Shown: positions 36,715-45,303 of the stretch, piece by piece
Layout of the letters: each line of letters starts with the position of its first letter
Position numbering within the stretch: position 1 is the stretch's first letter
NCBI GenBank assembly: GCA_934648845.1
Contig: CAKUFS010000007.1
Span: forward strand, 23,176-87,175
DNA length: 64,000 nt
Reading direction: 5' to 3'
From: an uncultured Eggerthellaceae bacterium
Lineage (GTDB): Bacteria > Actinomycetota > Coriobacteriia > Coriobacteriales > Eggerthellaceae
Notes under the pieces: generated by a model
The model's database searches: none
Told to the model about the DNA's origin: nothing
Seen by the model: the letters and a program-made list of their open reading frames with translations, nothing else
Made by a program: the position numbers and the translations under genes

Positions 36715-36928
36715 ATGTTGTCGTTTTTTAGTCCCGAATGCGCAAAATATGACGGTACGGGGTAGGTGAGGAGCGTCTGTACGTGCGCTTCGCCGTCGGA
36801 CGTTTTTTGCGATCTGGGGTTTTACGGGATGCAAGCTGCTCTTGCAGCTCCGAATGACGCTATTCATGTTTCCGACCTGCCCCATACTGGAATATTTTGC
36901 ACATTTGCCTTGATTTTTCGACAAGATG
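36715..36928. repeat. inverted-repeat element family A, diverged copy 3
   Basis: The ends ATGTTGTCG and TTTTTCGACAAGAT mirror each other. Inner blocks GGTACGGGGTAGGT and ACCTGCCCCATAC pair as in copies 1 and 2, and the internal GATCTGGGGTTTT matches them. The length of about 210 bases is close to the 220-bp copies. It lies between folC and the SRP RNA gene. Confidence 0.65.
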
Positions 36929-37056
36929 CCCTTTGCGGCCGGACTGATTAGCCCTTCGACTCTGCGCGATCTGTTTTGCGCGCGGTTCCATGCGGCATCT
37001 GTGGGCTTTTTTATGTGCAGAGCAAGGTTATGCGGCTCGCGTGCGCGGGTATCGGG

Positions 37057-37062
37057 TATACT
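37057..37062 (+). promoter_or_regulatory. -10 box of the SRP RNA gene
   Basis: TATACT lies 18 bases before the predicted RNA 5' end. No clear -35 is seen at the usual distance. Confidence 0.5.
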
Positions 37063-37080
37063 ATGAGGGCATTTGACTGA

Positions 37081-37188
37081 GAGTATTTCGAATGGGCTTG
37101 AACGGCGCCATGCCTCGAACCTGGTCAGGTCCGGAAGGAAGCAGCCATAAGGACCTCTGACGAGCGTTCAAGCCTACTCGCAATACTC
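37081..37188 (+). ncRNA. ffs: signal recognition particle RNA (small bacterial type, 4.5S)
   Basis: The conserved domain IV is complete: GGTCAGGTCCGGAAGGAAG and CAGCCATAAGGACC, with the GGAA tetraloop and the asymmetric loop that bind Ffh. The closing stem pairs GAGTATT with AATACTC and GGGCTTGAACG with CGTTCAAGCC. It scaffolds co-translational membrane targeting. Its place upstream of dnaX-ybaB-recR is common in bacteria. Confidence 0.97.
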
Positions 37189-37189
37189 T

Positions 37190-37294
37190 CTTTCCGTTTA
37201 GGGCGGCGCGCTCCATCCCTTGCTTCGAGCCTCACGTACGTCCAGTACGCCACGGCTCTCGCGCGGGCGGATCGCATCCGCCCTAAACGGAAAG
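37190..37294. repeat. long perfect inverted repeat abutting the SRP RNA 3' end
   Basis: CTTTCCGTTTAGGGCGG (37190-37206) pairs without mismatch with CCGCCCTAAACGGAAAG (37278-37294). The interior holds GAGCCTCACGTACGTCCAG and TACGCCACGGCTC, the same core design as the hairpins after tRNA-Gln. It starts two bases after the RNA end. Confidence 0.85.
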
Positions 37295-37370
37295 GTCCGA
37301 TGGCCGGGCGGGAGCGGTGCTTTCGTCCCCGCGGCCGCATCTTGCTGGAAATGTTTCTCCGAAAGGCATT

Positions 37371-38072
37371 ATGGGTATCATAGAGTTCTTCATAAACCTG
37401 CTGAAAGACCCGCGCGGTTTTATTGCGAGCTGGATTGTTGCTTTAGGTCCCATCTGGGTGTATTCGCCGCTTTTCCTGATTGTATTTGTGGAAACGGGTC
37501 TGGTGTTTTTCCCATTTTTGCCTGGTGATTCGCTTCTTTTTGCAGCGGGTGTTTTCTCTGCCGAGGGCGGCGGTCTGCATCTTGGCACCACGCTCATCGT
37601 ATTCTATGTTGCTGCTATTTTGGGCAATACGTCCAATTACTGGATTGCGCGCTTTTTTGGCAAGCGCATTATCGATTCTGGCAAAGTAAAGGCACTTACG
37701 CCTGAACGCATGGCAAAGCTCGATGGCTTCTTCGAGCGCTTTGGCGGCCTGACCATTGTCATCACGCGTTTTATGCCGTTTTTCCGCACGTTTGCCCCGT
37801 TCATCGCGGGCACGGGCCACATGAATTTCGGTAAGTTCACATTGTATAATTCCATCGGCGGCATATCGTGGGTGAGCCTTTTCGTGCTGGTGGGATACTT
37901 CTTCGGCGGCGTTCCGTTTGTTCAGCAGCATTTCGAAGTCATTGTGCTGGGCATTGTGGGCATCTCGGTGCTTCCTGCCGTTATTGGCGCGGTGAAGGCG
38001 GCGCTTGCTGCACGTAAGGGCGCAGCCGCTAAGGACGCCGAAGGCTCGCAGGATACGAGCGCGCAAAACTAG
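37371..38072 (+). CDS. DedA family membrane protein
   Basis: The 233-residue protein of the DedA/SNARE-associated (VTT) family has about five membrane segments and the signatures ETGLVFFPFLPGDSLLF, GNTSNYWIARFFGK and RFMPFFRTFAPFIAG. Family members act in membrane homeostasis and undecaprenyl-phosphate or phospholipid flipping. The ATG at 37371 follows GAAAGG. It lies eight bases before dnaX, so the two are probably co-transcribed. Confidence 0.93.
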   Translation: MGIIEFFINLLKDPRGFIASWIVALGPIWVYSPLFLIVFVETGLVFFPFLPGDSLLFAAGVFSAEGGGLHLGTTLIVFYVAAILGNTSNYWIARFFGKRIIDSGKVKALTPERMAKLDGFFERFGGLTIVITRFMPFFRTFAPFIAGTGHMNFGKFTLYNSIGGISWVSLFVLVGYFFGGVPFVQQHFEVIVLGIVGISVLPAVIGAVKAALAARKGAAAKDAEGSQDTSAQN

Positions 38073-38080
38073 GGGATACT

Positions 38081-40537
38081 ATGGCCGAAGCTCTGTATCG
38101 CAAATACCGCCCTCAGGTTTTTTCTGAGGTCGTGGGTCAAGATCATATCGAACGCACCATAAAGAACGCCATTGACCAGGATAAACTGAGTCATGCATAT
38201 CTTTTCTGCGGTCCACGCGGAACGGGTAAAACCACCACGGCGCGCCTTTTGGCGAAAGCCTTGCTGTGCGATAACGGCCCCACATCAAATCCTGATGGAA
38301 CCTGCACAAGCTGCCAGGAAATCGCCCAAGGCGAGCATCCCGACGTCTACGAACTCGACGCCGCGAGCCGCACGGGCGTGGAAAACGTGCGCGAGGAAAT
38401 TATCAGTCGCGTGCAGTTTGCCCCCACGCGCGGCAAGTACAAGGTTTACATCATTGACGAAGTGCACATGCTTTCGGTGGCGGCGTTTAACGCGCTGCTG
38501 AAAACTTTGGAAGAACCCCCAGGTCATGTGGTGTTTATCCTGTGTACCACGGATCCGCAGAAAGTCCCTGAGACTATTTTGTCGCGTTGCCAGCGCTTCG
38601 ATTTCCGTCGCATTGACAACCAGGGGATGACCGATCGTTTGGCGGAGATTTGTCAGGCGGAAGGTGTGGAGTTCGAGCGCGAGGCGCTTGAGATCATCGC
38701 TGGCAGATCCGATGGCGGCTTGCGCAACGCCCTGACCGCTCTTGAGCAGGCCATTGCGTTTGGCGAAGGCTCTGTGTCGGTTGCTGTTGTGCAGCAGCTG
38801 GGCGGTACGCAGGCGGCGTGCGATTTGACGACTGCCATTGACGCGCTGGCCACGCGTGATATTGCATCGGCATTCATGTGGGTTGACTCGTTTGCGCAGA
38901 CAGGCGGCGATTTCGCGCGTTTGACGGCGGACTTGGCGCAGCGCGTGCGCGACATGTATTTTCTTGCGATGGCGGGTGCCAAGGCACCGCTTTCGGTTGC
39001 CGATGAAATGCGTCCGCAAATTATTGACCAGGCAAAACGCTTTGCCCCTGATCGTTTGGCGTATATGCTGGAAACGCTTGGCGATGTAATGGTGCAACTG
39101 AAGCAGGCAACGAATGCGCGTTTGTGCTTTGAGATTGCGCTTACGAAGATTTGCCATCCCGCAAGTGATGTGACGCTTGAATCTTTGGCAGAGCGCGTGG
39201 AGGCGCTGGAACAGCGTCCAGTGGCGGCTGTTGCTGCTGGTGAGGCGGGGACTGCGTCGGCAGCGGGCCTTGCGGCGTCTGTACCTGCGGCCCAGGCGAC
39301 GCCGGTTGCGCGCGCGGCGGCTCCCGTGGCTGCTACCCAGACGGCACCGGCGACCGGACCGCGCCCTGCGGCGACTCATCAGGTGGAACCGGTCGAAAGT
39401 AACGCTGCCCGAGCGGTTGAACCTCAATCGGAAGACCGTAAATCCGCTGTTCAGAGTGCCGTATCTCCTGCTGTATCTGCTTCGGTGCACACTCCCACGT
39501 CCGTGTCTGCGCCGGCTGCATCTTCGGTTGCAGCACCGACAAATATCGCGACTGCTGCAACGGCGGAGAAGCTCGAAGGTTTTGCAAACCCTGCAGTGGT
39601 GCAACGCATATGGCAGCGCGCGTTTGCAGAAATCAAACGCGATCGTCCCGCGTACACCTCGCTGCTTATGAGCGCTCATGTGTCTTTTGACCAGGCAAAA
39701 GGTTCACTCGATATCACGTTTCGGCAGAATTATGCCTTCGCGCTGACCATGCTGCAAAAGCCTGACGCGCTGGAGTATTTGCGGCGGGCTGTTTCGCACG
39801 CTGCGGGTGCAAGCATTCCTGTTGTCGTGTTGGCGGAAGGTGCTGCGACATCCGCTGCGAATGATTCCGCGTCAATCGTTACAGGTGCCGCTACGGCAAC
39901 CCCTGCGGCGGCTTCCGATTCTGTGGAAGCGGATCAATCGGCGGCATCATCCGAGGTCAGCCGCGAATCCGAATTCCTCTCGAGTATAACGCGGACTACG
40001 CGCGGTTCGGCTGGCGCTGCACGAAAAGCGCAGCCGGCACAGCAGGCGGAGGCAACGAAAGCGGCGGCGTCAGCCCCTGAGGCGGAGGAAGAACCCGACG
40101 CGATGACGCAGGCAGCGCCGGGCTGGTCACCCGATGGGGTAACGCCGGGTGCCGAAGAGCACGCGCAGGCGAAAGAGGAATCGTACGCGTACGAGGAAGT
40201 GCCGTTGGATGCGTACAGCGGCTTCGATTCGTACGGATGGGATGACGTGCCGCCCTTTGATGAGGACGAACCGCCTGTTCAGAAGCGAGAAGTAGCAACT
40301 GGTACGGCAGCGCGGTCTGTGTCCGAGTCTGTGTCCGGGTCTGCGCCCGAGCCCACGGCAGCAACCCCGGCGGCAACGCCTGCAGCGGCCAGTCAGCCCG
40401 CGAAGCAAGAAGTTCCGCCTTGGGAAGACGACCCCTTCGCCATTCCTGAAGACGATGGCCCGACAATCGGCCTTGAGGAGTTCCAGCAGATGCTGACCTC
40501 GAGTTTCGGCGAGGGCGTGGTTGTGCAAGAAGCGTAA
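38081..40537 (+). CDS. dnaX: DNA polymerase III subunits gamma/tau
   Basis: The 818-residue clamp-loader ATPase has Walker A GPRGTGKTTTARL (from residue 44), the Walker B/DEVH-like IIDEVHML (124-131), sensor LCTTDPQKVPETILSRCQRF and the domain III region. The zinc loop has C63, C75 and C78; the residue where a fourth Cys is usual is Asp or Gly (NPDGTC). From about residue 370 to 490 and again from 590 the chain is Ala/Pro/Glu-rich linker, with a tau-like DnaB/polymerase-binding domain between. I saw no obvious slippery frameshift site for a gamma product. dedA, ybaB and recR flank it. Confidence 0.95.
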   Translation: MAEALYRKYRPQVFSEVVGQDHIERTIKNAIDQDKLSHAYLFCGPRGTGKTTTARLLAKALLCDNGPTSNPDGTCTSCQEIAQGEHPDVYELDAASRTGVENVREEIISRVQFAPTRGKYKVYIIDEVHMLSVAAFNALLKTLEEPPGHVVFILCTTDPQKVPETILSRCQRFDFRRIDNQGMTDRLAEICQAEGVEFEREALEIIAGRSDGGLRNALTALEQAIAFGEGSVSVAVVQQLGGTQAACDLTTAIDALATRDIASAFMWVDSFAQTGGDFARLTADLAQRVRDMYFLAMAGAKAPLSVADEMRPQIIDQAKRFAPDRLAYMLETLGDVMVQLKQATNARLCFEIALTKICHPASDVTLESLAERVEALEQRPVAAVAAGEAGTASAAGLAASVPAAQATPVARAAAPVAATQTAPATGPRPAATHQVEPVESNAARAVEPQSEDRKSAVQSAVSPAVSASVHTPTSVSAPAASSVAAPTNIATAATAEKLEGFANPAVVQRIWQRAFAEIKRDRPAYTSLLMSAHVSFDQAKGSLDITFRQNYAFALTMLQKPDALEYLRRAVSHAAGASIPVVVLAEGAATSAANDSASIVTGAATATPAAASDSVEADQSAASSEVSRESEFLSSITRTTRGSAGAARKAQPAQQAEATKAAASAPEAEEEPDAMTQAAPGWSPDGVTPGAEEHAQAKEESYAYEEVPLDAYSGFDSYGWDDVPPFDEDEPPVQKREVATGTAARSVSESVSGSAPEPTAATPAATPAAASQPAKQEVPPWEDDPFAIPEDDGPTIGLEEFQQMLTSSFGEGVVVQEA

Positions 40538-40642
40538 AACTCCGATTGCGTGCGGATGAGCGCAAGGCGGCTCCCAGCACGCAACGATGAAAAAGGAAAG
40601 AAAGCGGCGCGTTGGTGCGCCCTACTTGATAGGAGAAAACTC

Positions 40643-40954
40643 ATGGATATGAAGAAAATGATGAAGCAGGCGCAGAAGATGCAGCGCGACCTGGCTATTG
40701 CGCAGGAAGAAATCAAGTCAATGGAGTTCGAAGCATCCGCGGGCGGCGGCATGGTGAAGGCTGTTGCCGCAGGTGACGGCTCCGTGAAGTCGCTGGAGAT
40801 TGCTCCCGATGCCGTTGACCCTGAAGACGTGGAAATGCTTCAGGACATGGTTATTGCTGCGGTGAACGAGGCGCTGCGCGGTGTTGCCGAGATGGGCAAT
40901 CAACGCATGAGCTCGGTAACGGGCGGCATGGGCAATATGGGTCTGCCGTTCTAG
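40643..40954 (+). CDS. ybaB: YbaB/EbfC family nucleoid-associated protein
   Basis: The 103-residue protein has an N-terminal helical stretch (MKKMMKQAQKMQRDLAIAQE) and ASAGGGMVKAVAAGDGSVK, the YbaB core, then a helix ending in a Gly/Met-rich tail (GGMGNMGLPF). It forms DNA-binding dimers. The ATG at 40643 follows AGGAGAAAACTC. It lies between dnaX and recR, the classic neighbourhood. Confidence 0.95.
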   Translation: MDMKKMMKQAQKMQRDLAIAQEEIKSMEFEASAGGGMVKAVAAGDGSVKSLEIAPDAVDPEDVEMLQDMVIAAVNEALRGVAEMGNQRMSSVTGGMGNMGLPF

Positions 40955-41031
40955 GCGCACCATTGAGCCTGTTCAAACGGATAAAATCACGACACTGCAA
41001 TTCGCAGATTCGCTAAGGTCTTCGCTGAATT

Positions 41032-41628
41032 ATGTTCGCTGCTCCCGCTATACAAACCCTGCTCGATGAGCTTGAGCGGCTTCCGGGCATTGGCCCGAAG
41101 TCTGCCCAGCGCATAGCGTATTGGATTCTGAACACCGATTACGATACCGCCATGCGCTTGTCCGAAGCCATTGTGGAAGTGAAGGATACGGTACATTTTT
41201 GCCCGCGTTGCTTCAATTACGCGCAAGGTGATGAGTGCGAGATTTGCTCGTCGTCCAAGCGTGACCAGGGGCTTTTGTGCGTTGTTGAGGAGCCTCGCGA
41301 CATTCCGCCCATCGAACGCACGGGCGTTTTCTTCGGGCGCTACCATGTGTTGGGCGGCGCGCTTTCTCCCATGGAGGGCATTGGGCCGGATCAGCTGCAC
41401 ATTGCGGCGTTGATGCGTAGGCTTGCCGAAGAAGACGTTCGCGAAGTGGTTTTGGCTACAAATCCTAATGTGGAAGGCGAAACCACGGCAACATATTTGG
41501 CGCGCTTGATCAAGCCGCTTGACATCAAGGTTTCGCGCCTGGCCAGCGGTTTGCCCGTTGGCGGCGACTTGGAGTATGCCGATGAAGTGACGCTCGGTCG
41601 TGCCTTGGAGCAGCGTCGCGTTCTGTAG
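41032..41628 (+). CDS. recR: recombination protein RecR
   Basis: The 198-residue protein has a helix-hairpin-helix (LERLPGIGPKSAQRIAYWIL), a Cys4 zinc finger (FCPRCFNYAQGDECEICSS), and a Toprim domain (LLCVVEEPRDI, ATNPNVEGETTATYL). With RecF/RecO it loads RecA at single-strand gaps. It is the last gene of the dnaX cluster and is followed by a strong terminator. Confidence 0.97.
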   Translation: MFAAPAIQTLLDELERLPGIGPKSAQRIAYWILNTDYDTAMRLSEAIVEVKDTVHFCPRCFNYAQGDECEICSSSKRDQGLLCVVEEPRDIPPIERTGVFFGRYHVLGGALSPMEGIGPDQLHIAALMRRLAEEDVREVVLATNPNVEGETTATYLARLIKPLDIKVSRLASGLPVGGDLEYADEVTLGRALEQRRVL

Positions 41629-41755
41629 CGTTGGTCTGCGGTAATTGCGTGGTTGCCCTGGTCACGCTGTTGCGGCTGCTGCCCTGGTTGAGTCGTCACC
41701 GCATCAGCGCAAGGAATCTGTCGGCTTCCAACTCAAATTGATTCCAATCAAAAAG

Positions 41756-41790
41756 CGAGGGACGACTTCTGCCGTCCCTCGTCTTTTTTT
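41756..41790 (+). terminator. terminator of the dnaX-recR cluster
   Basis: CGAGGGACG (41756-41764) pairs with CGTCCCTCG (41773-41781), followed by TCTTTTTTT. Confidence 0.92.
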
Positions 41791-41814
41791 GCGTTGTCCG
41801 GTTTCGTAATAAAC

Positions 41815-41875
41815 ACAGGCAGCACCTCGGGGAGGGGTCCGGGGCGCTGTCTGTAGGACGGAAACCGTCTTTATT
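41815..41875 (+). other. two further hairpins downstream of recR
   Basis: ACAGGCAGC (41815-41823) pairs with GCTGTCTGT (41846-41854). Then GACGG-AAA-CCGTC (41857-41869) is followed by TTTATTT, itself terminator-like. Whether a separate small transcript lies here is unclear. Confidence 0.45.
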
Positions 41876-41951
41876 TAGTTTTTGTTTCGATGCCGCGCTA
41901 GGTCAATCGTTTGCCAGCACGGTATCGATTGCCCACAGGCACTTCACTCGT

Positions 41952-41984
41952 CGGCGAAGCGCCTGCTTATATGGCGCTTCGCCG
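41952..41984. other. perfect 11-bp hairpin beyond the DUF5692 gene end
   Basis: CGGCGAAGCGC (41952-41962) pairs with GCGCTTCGCCG (41974-41984). It lies 39 bases beyond the stop of the minus-strand gene and may act as its 3' stabiliser or terminator, though no T tract follows. Confidence 0.5.
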
Positions 41985-42022
41985 GGGCAATACGATGCAA
42001 GTCTGCACTCAAGCCATAACTG

Positions 42023-43009
42023 CTATTCAGCAGCTTCCTCGCGGCGAGCCATGGCCTTCTCGTAATCCTTCGTGCCCACGAACACTTCGTGCTTGTACGG
42101 GTTCACGCCCAGCTTCTTTGCGCGGTAGATTACGTAGCTCACGGCGGCGATGTTCGCGATCAGGGCAATTACCGAGATAACCAGGTTCACATCGGGGTTG
42201 TTCACGGACTGCACGGCAAACACGGAGTCGTTTGCAAACATGGGCACGACCTGGCAGAACATGCACCACAAGCTCAAGGTGAAGGCGCGGTTCTGAATCC
42301 AGCCGCCCTTGTTCCATAGCAGGCCGGCAACGGTCGGGGCCAAAAGCAGCGCCAGACCGCAGTACCAAGAGTGCGTGGGCAGGCAGTTGTACGTGTAGCA
42401 GAAGTTCCAAAGGTCGTAGCTGATGATAAACACCCAGGTCATGTCGGGCCACAGCATGTCTTGCTTCTTCTTCGACGTGTAAATGCCCCACCAACCAGTC
42501 ATGACAAAGATGTTCAGAATGCCGGCGATACCGTTAAACACGTTGTGCATGCCGCCGTACAGAAGCACGCCCTCCGAAGAGACCCAGGTCGTACCGAATG
42601 CGCGCACGGCGCTTTCGAAGTCGCTGACCACGGCGATCAGAATGTTGATGGCCACAATGACGAATGGGAAGCATTTGAACCAGTCGGCCTTGCCCAAGCG
42701 GCCCCAGTGGTACTTCAGAATCAAGAAGCCAATGCATCCAGCGGTTGCCGCGTAGAGTTTCGCGTAGTGGAACCAACTGTTCATGTAGAGATGCGTTGGG
42801 TTGTTGAGTGCCCACTCGGCGCCTGAACCAGCACCGATAGCGATGGCAATGAAGTATACGGTCAAAATGCCGGGAATCACGAAAAAGCAGGTGATACCGC
42901 CGATTTTCGACCTGCGAGCAACTTCGTTGAGACCGATTAGTGCTAAGAATACAATTGCCCAGCCGATCCATTGGTAAAAAGCAGTGTCGCCATATACTTG
43001 AAATAACAC
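42023..43009 (-). CDS. DUF5692-like polytopic membrane protein
   Basis: The 328-residue protein has about eight to nine membrane helices and conserved Trp/Tyr-rich loops (WFHYAKLYAATAGC, WVFIISYDLWNFCYTYNCLP, YGGMHNVFNGIAGI). The pattern resembles the uncharacterised DUF5692 family that I associate with Eggerthellaceae; this recall is not verified. A GTG start is chosen with AAGGAGG six bases before it. The function is unknown; an uptake or sensing role for a small molecule is only a guess. It follows the TetR-type gene on the same strand (96 bases apart) and is likely under its control. Confidence 0.7.
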   Translation of the reverse strand: MLFQVYGDTAFYQWIGWAIVFLALIGLNEVARRSKIGGITCFFVIPGILTVYFIAIAIGAGSGAEWALNNPTHLYMNSWFHYAKLYAATAGCIGFLILKYHWGRLGKADWFKCFPFVIVAINILIAVVSDFESAVRAFGTTWVSSEGVLLYGGMHNVFNGIAGILNIFVMTGWWGIYTSKKKQDMLWPDMTWVFIISYDLWNFCYTYNCLPTHSWYCGLALLLAPTVAGLLWNKGGWIQNRAFTLSLWCMFCQVVPMFANDSVFAVQSVNNPDVNLVISVIALIANIAAVSYVIYRAKKLGVNPYKHEVFVGTKDYEKAMARREEAAE

Positions 43010-43105
43010 GGCATCCTCCTTGTTGTTTTGTTTTGCTTATCCCCTTGCAAGCCGCGTTGTCGGCGCCAACCTCGCGGTCTGAATGGCGTGTTTACTGCGT
43101 GCCCC

Positions 43106-43678
43106 CTAAGGCAGCTCGCTTAGACGCTCCATGTGAAGCGTTTGCGCTATCAGGCATTTCAGTACTTCATCGGGCACGTTGCGGTGTGTTCGGATGTAGC
43201 CGCACAGGCCCAAAATCAGCATATAGAAGGTTTCGTAGAGGTGCTCAATCTTGATATCGTGTAATTTCGCATAATCGCGCACGGTGGTGTCAATGATGTA
43301 GCTGGTGGTTTGATCGGCCACGCGATTGACGAATTCCAGGTAAAGCGCGGCGTTTTCGCTGGTGTCAAGCGACCGGCGAAACGACGAACCCTCGAATACG
43401 CCCATACGCAGCACTTGCACAACGCCGTCTAAGGCGTGTTCGATGTTGCCGACTTCGCGTTCGGCGTTCCACATGCGAAGTGACTCAATGTAGTCGGCAA
43501 TGTAATCGTCAAGCACTGCCGACGTAACGGCGTGTTTGTCGGGGAAGTAGTGGTAAAACAGCGAGCGAGCAATACCACATTCGTCGGTGATGTCTTTTAC
43601 CGACGTGTGAGCGTGGCCCTTTTTCTCGTAGAGCGTTCGAGCGGCCTCGATAATCTCTTGCTTTCGCGTATCGCTCAT
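43106..43678 (-). CDS. TetR/AcrR family transcriptional regulator
   Basis: The 190-residue protein has a TetR helix-turn-helix at about residues 10-50 (IIEAARTLYEKKGHAHTSV, DITDECGIARSLFYHYFPDK), then an all-helical ligand/dimer domain without recognisable subgroup. ATG with AGGGG upstream. A TTGAC-N5-GTCAA palindrome overlaps the -35 of its own promoter, implying autoregulation. The downstream DUF5692 gene is the likely target. Confidence 0.92.
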   Translation of the reverse strand: MSDTRKQEIIEAARTLYEKKGHAHTSVKDITDECGIARSLFYHYFPDKHAVTSAVLDDYIADYIESLRMWNAEREVGNIEHALDGVVQVLRMGVFEGSSFRRSLDTSENAALYLEFVNRVADQTTSYIIDTTVRDYAKLHDIKIEHLYETFYMLILGLCGYIRTHRNVPDEVLKCLIAQTLHMERLSELP

Positions 43679-43725
43679 GATTTGCCCCTTGCTGTTGCTT
43701 TTGCGCTTTGACTTGCGTTTTCTGC

Positions 43726-43755
43726 ATCATACGAAGGATGTTGACACTACGTCAA
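43726..43755 (-). promoter_or_regulatory. promoter and operator of the TetR gene
   Basis: On the minus strand TTGACG (43755-43750) and TATGAT (43731-43726) are 18 bases apart. The palindrome TTGACACTACGTCAA (43741-43755) covers the -35 box and is a likely regulator binding site. Confidence 0.65.
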
Positions 43756-43993
43756 TGAACAGATGTGCGGATTCGTCAATCCTTGTATTTTGGTTTTGGT
43801 GTGGTATTTCCCGGCTTTTTACTGGGAAACAAGTGCTGCTTTGAGGTGACAATCGTGCGGGCGCGGTTGACGTTTTGTCGATGTAGGTGCAGGAGACGCG
43901 GGGCAAGGGCGAGGAAAGCTTTGTGCGCATTCAGGGCGGGGGTTGTGGATTGCGGTGCGGTGCTGCGGGTACTGCGGGCAAAAAGCCCCGGAA

Positions 43994-44106
43994 AACAAAA
44001 ACCGCGCCCGAAGGCGCGGCTATTCTCAGTCGGAAAAGATCAAAACTCCGTCCCCTCCAAAAGCGAAGTTTGAGCTTTCCCGAAGCTCAGAAATCAAAAA
44101 TCAACA
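43994..44106 (-). ncRNA. candidate small RNA (about 110 nt) with own promoter and terminator
   Basis: Reading the minus strand, a strong promoter (TTGCAA, 17 bases, TATACT) would start transcription near 44106. The transcript would fold as hairpin 1 (GAGCTT/AAGCTC), hairpin 2 (AAACTTCG/CGGAGTTT with the loop sequence TGGAGGGG), and a terminator (CCGCGCC-TTCG-GGCGCGG then TTTTTG, 44019-43997). There is no ORF longer than a few codons. It matches no RNA family I know. It stands free in the gap between the TetR and LysR genes; the rest of 43756-44361 shows no gene. Confidence 0.6.
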
Positions 44107-44112
44107 TTGCCT

Positions 44113-44141
44113 AGTATAGCTGGTTTACTGCGCCGTTGCAA
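44113..44141 (-). promoter_or_regulatory. promoter of the candidate small RNA
   Basis: TTGCAA (44136-44141) and TATACT on the minus strand (44118-44113), spacer 17 bases: near-consensus for a housekeeping sigma factor. Confidence 0.7.
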
Positions 44142-44361
44142 AGGTTTTTTCTTGCTAGAAGTTATCACTGATTTCGCATCACTATTTTTTAAGTAAGGCC
44201 TCGCTATAATCTGCGTATTCTCTTCTATTCTTTTTCGGGATGTCCTATTCCAAGGGTGATATGCGGAGTAGGGGGATGACTTGCTATTATGAATATGCAG
44301 CGAAAATCGTTGAAGGATGTTCGTGGTGAACTCCTTCATTTTTTCGCCATCCCCCCTCCCT

Positions 44362-44388
44362 AAAAAGGACCCAGCTGGGTCCTTTTTT
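44362..44388 (-). terminator. terminator of the LysR gene
   Basis: GGACCCAGCTGGGTCC is a perfect palindrome flanked by AAAAA and TTTTTT, working on both strands. It begins directly after the LysR stop codon. Confidence 0.92.
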
Positions 44389-45303
44389 CTACCAATGGTG
44401 GTTTTTCATGTAGCGCTGCAGCTCTTCGATAATCTCGTTGCAGGTTTGGAGCTCTGGTCGCTTGTCGTCCTTTGAGATGAAGGCACTTACTTCATATGAT
44501 GTGTCAACGCCGGCCAAAGGCATGAAATCAACGAGGTCTCGATAGAGCGGTATGTTGTGTTCCGACGAAAATCCTATCCGATCGGAAGAATGCACGCGCA
44601 GCATTGCGGTATCGACATCTGGATAGAAATCAAGGTTTTTCTCAGGCAAATCATTAGGAAGAAACTCTTGAATGAATGTTGCCATGTTCCCGTACGACGC
44701 TTCGTCGGGCAGAAGGATGAGTTTGTCTTTCAAAGATTCAAGGCTTACGCATCCGTCAACGAGCTCCTTGTGAATGGGGTGATCGGGTCTTGCCACCGCA
44801 TCGAATCGATCCGTATAAAGAGGCTCAACGCGATACGCTTCGTGGGCCTCGGGGAAGAAGTCCATGCTGAAAACCAAATCGGGATTCTGCGATCCAAGGG
44901 AAAGCCGAATCTCCCAAAATTCGCAGCACCGTAAGTTGACGTGCACTTCGGGTGCATATTTGCGCATTTTCGACAAGAACAGGTGCAGGAAAGGCCGTGA
45001 CGCACCGCGAAGATAGCAGATGTCAAGGTTGGCGGTGTAGCCTTCCTCTAGGCAGCGCAAGTGTGTTACGGCGCAATCATACCGTCTCACAATGTAGCTT
45101 GCGTCTTTCTGAAAGATCTTGCCCTGTTCGGTGAGGCTTACTTTATGGGAGTTTCGTTCGAACAGTTTGGTATGGAGCTCGTCTTCCATGGCTGCTATAT
45201 GCTTGCTTAACACCGATTGGCTCAAAAAGAAGTGTTTTGCCGTTGCGCTGAAGTTCAACGAATCCGCCAAGAAGCTGAATTCACGCAAATGATCGATATT
45301 CAT
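44389..45303 (-). CDS. LysR family transcriptional regulator
   Basis: The 304-residue protein has an N-terminal winged helix-turn-helix (MNIDHLREFSFLADSLNFSA, LSQSVLSKHIAAMEDEL) and a periplasmic-binding-like effector domain (about 90-300). The ATG at 45303 follows GGGGGATGC and gives the family N terminus. LysR proteins usually respond to a pathway metabolite. Here it lies beside an SLC13 carrier and the molybdenum-enzyme operon, its likely targets; the effector may be the substrate. Confidence 0.92.
   Translation of the reverse strand: MNIDHLREFSFLADSLNFSATAKHFFLSQSVLSKHIAAMEDELHTKLFERNSHKVSLTEQGKIFQKDASYIVRRYDCAVTHLRCLEEGYTANLDICYLRGASRPFLHLFLSKMRKYAPEVHVNLRCCEFWEIRLSLGSQNPDLVFSMDFFPEAHEAYRVEPLYTDRFDAVARPDHPIHKELVDGCVSLESLKDKLILLPDEASYGNMATFIQEFLPNDLPEKNLDFYPDVDTAMLRVHSSDRIGFSSEHNIPLYRDLVDFMPLAGVDTSYEVSAFISKDDKRPELQTCNEIIEELQRYMKNHHW

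Noticed and set aside
37317..37370. Earlier start for the DedA gene
   Set aside because: The upstream codons lack a ribosome site; ATG 37371 has GAAAGG at the right distance and the family N terminus.
38081..40537. Programmed frameshift in dnaX giving a gamma subunit
   Set aside because: No convincing A-rich slippery heptamer followed by a strong stem was seen near the expected position.
44094..44339. 81-codon minus-strand open frame between the LysR and TetR genes
   Set aside because: It overlaps the promoter of the small-RNA candidate, and its composition is not protein-like. An AAGGAG lies inside the frame rather than at a suitable distance from the start.
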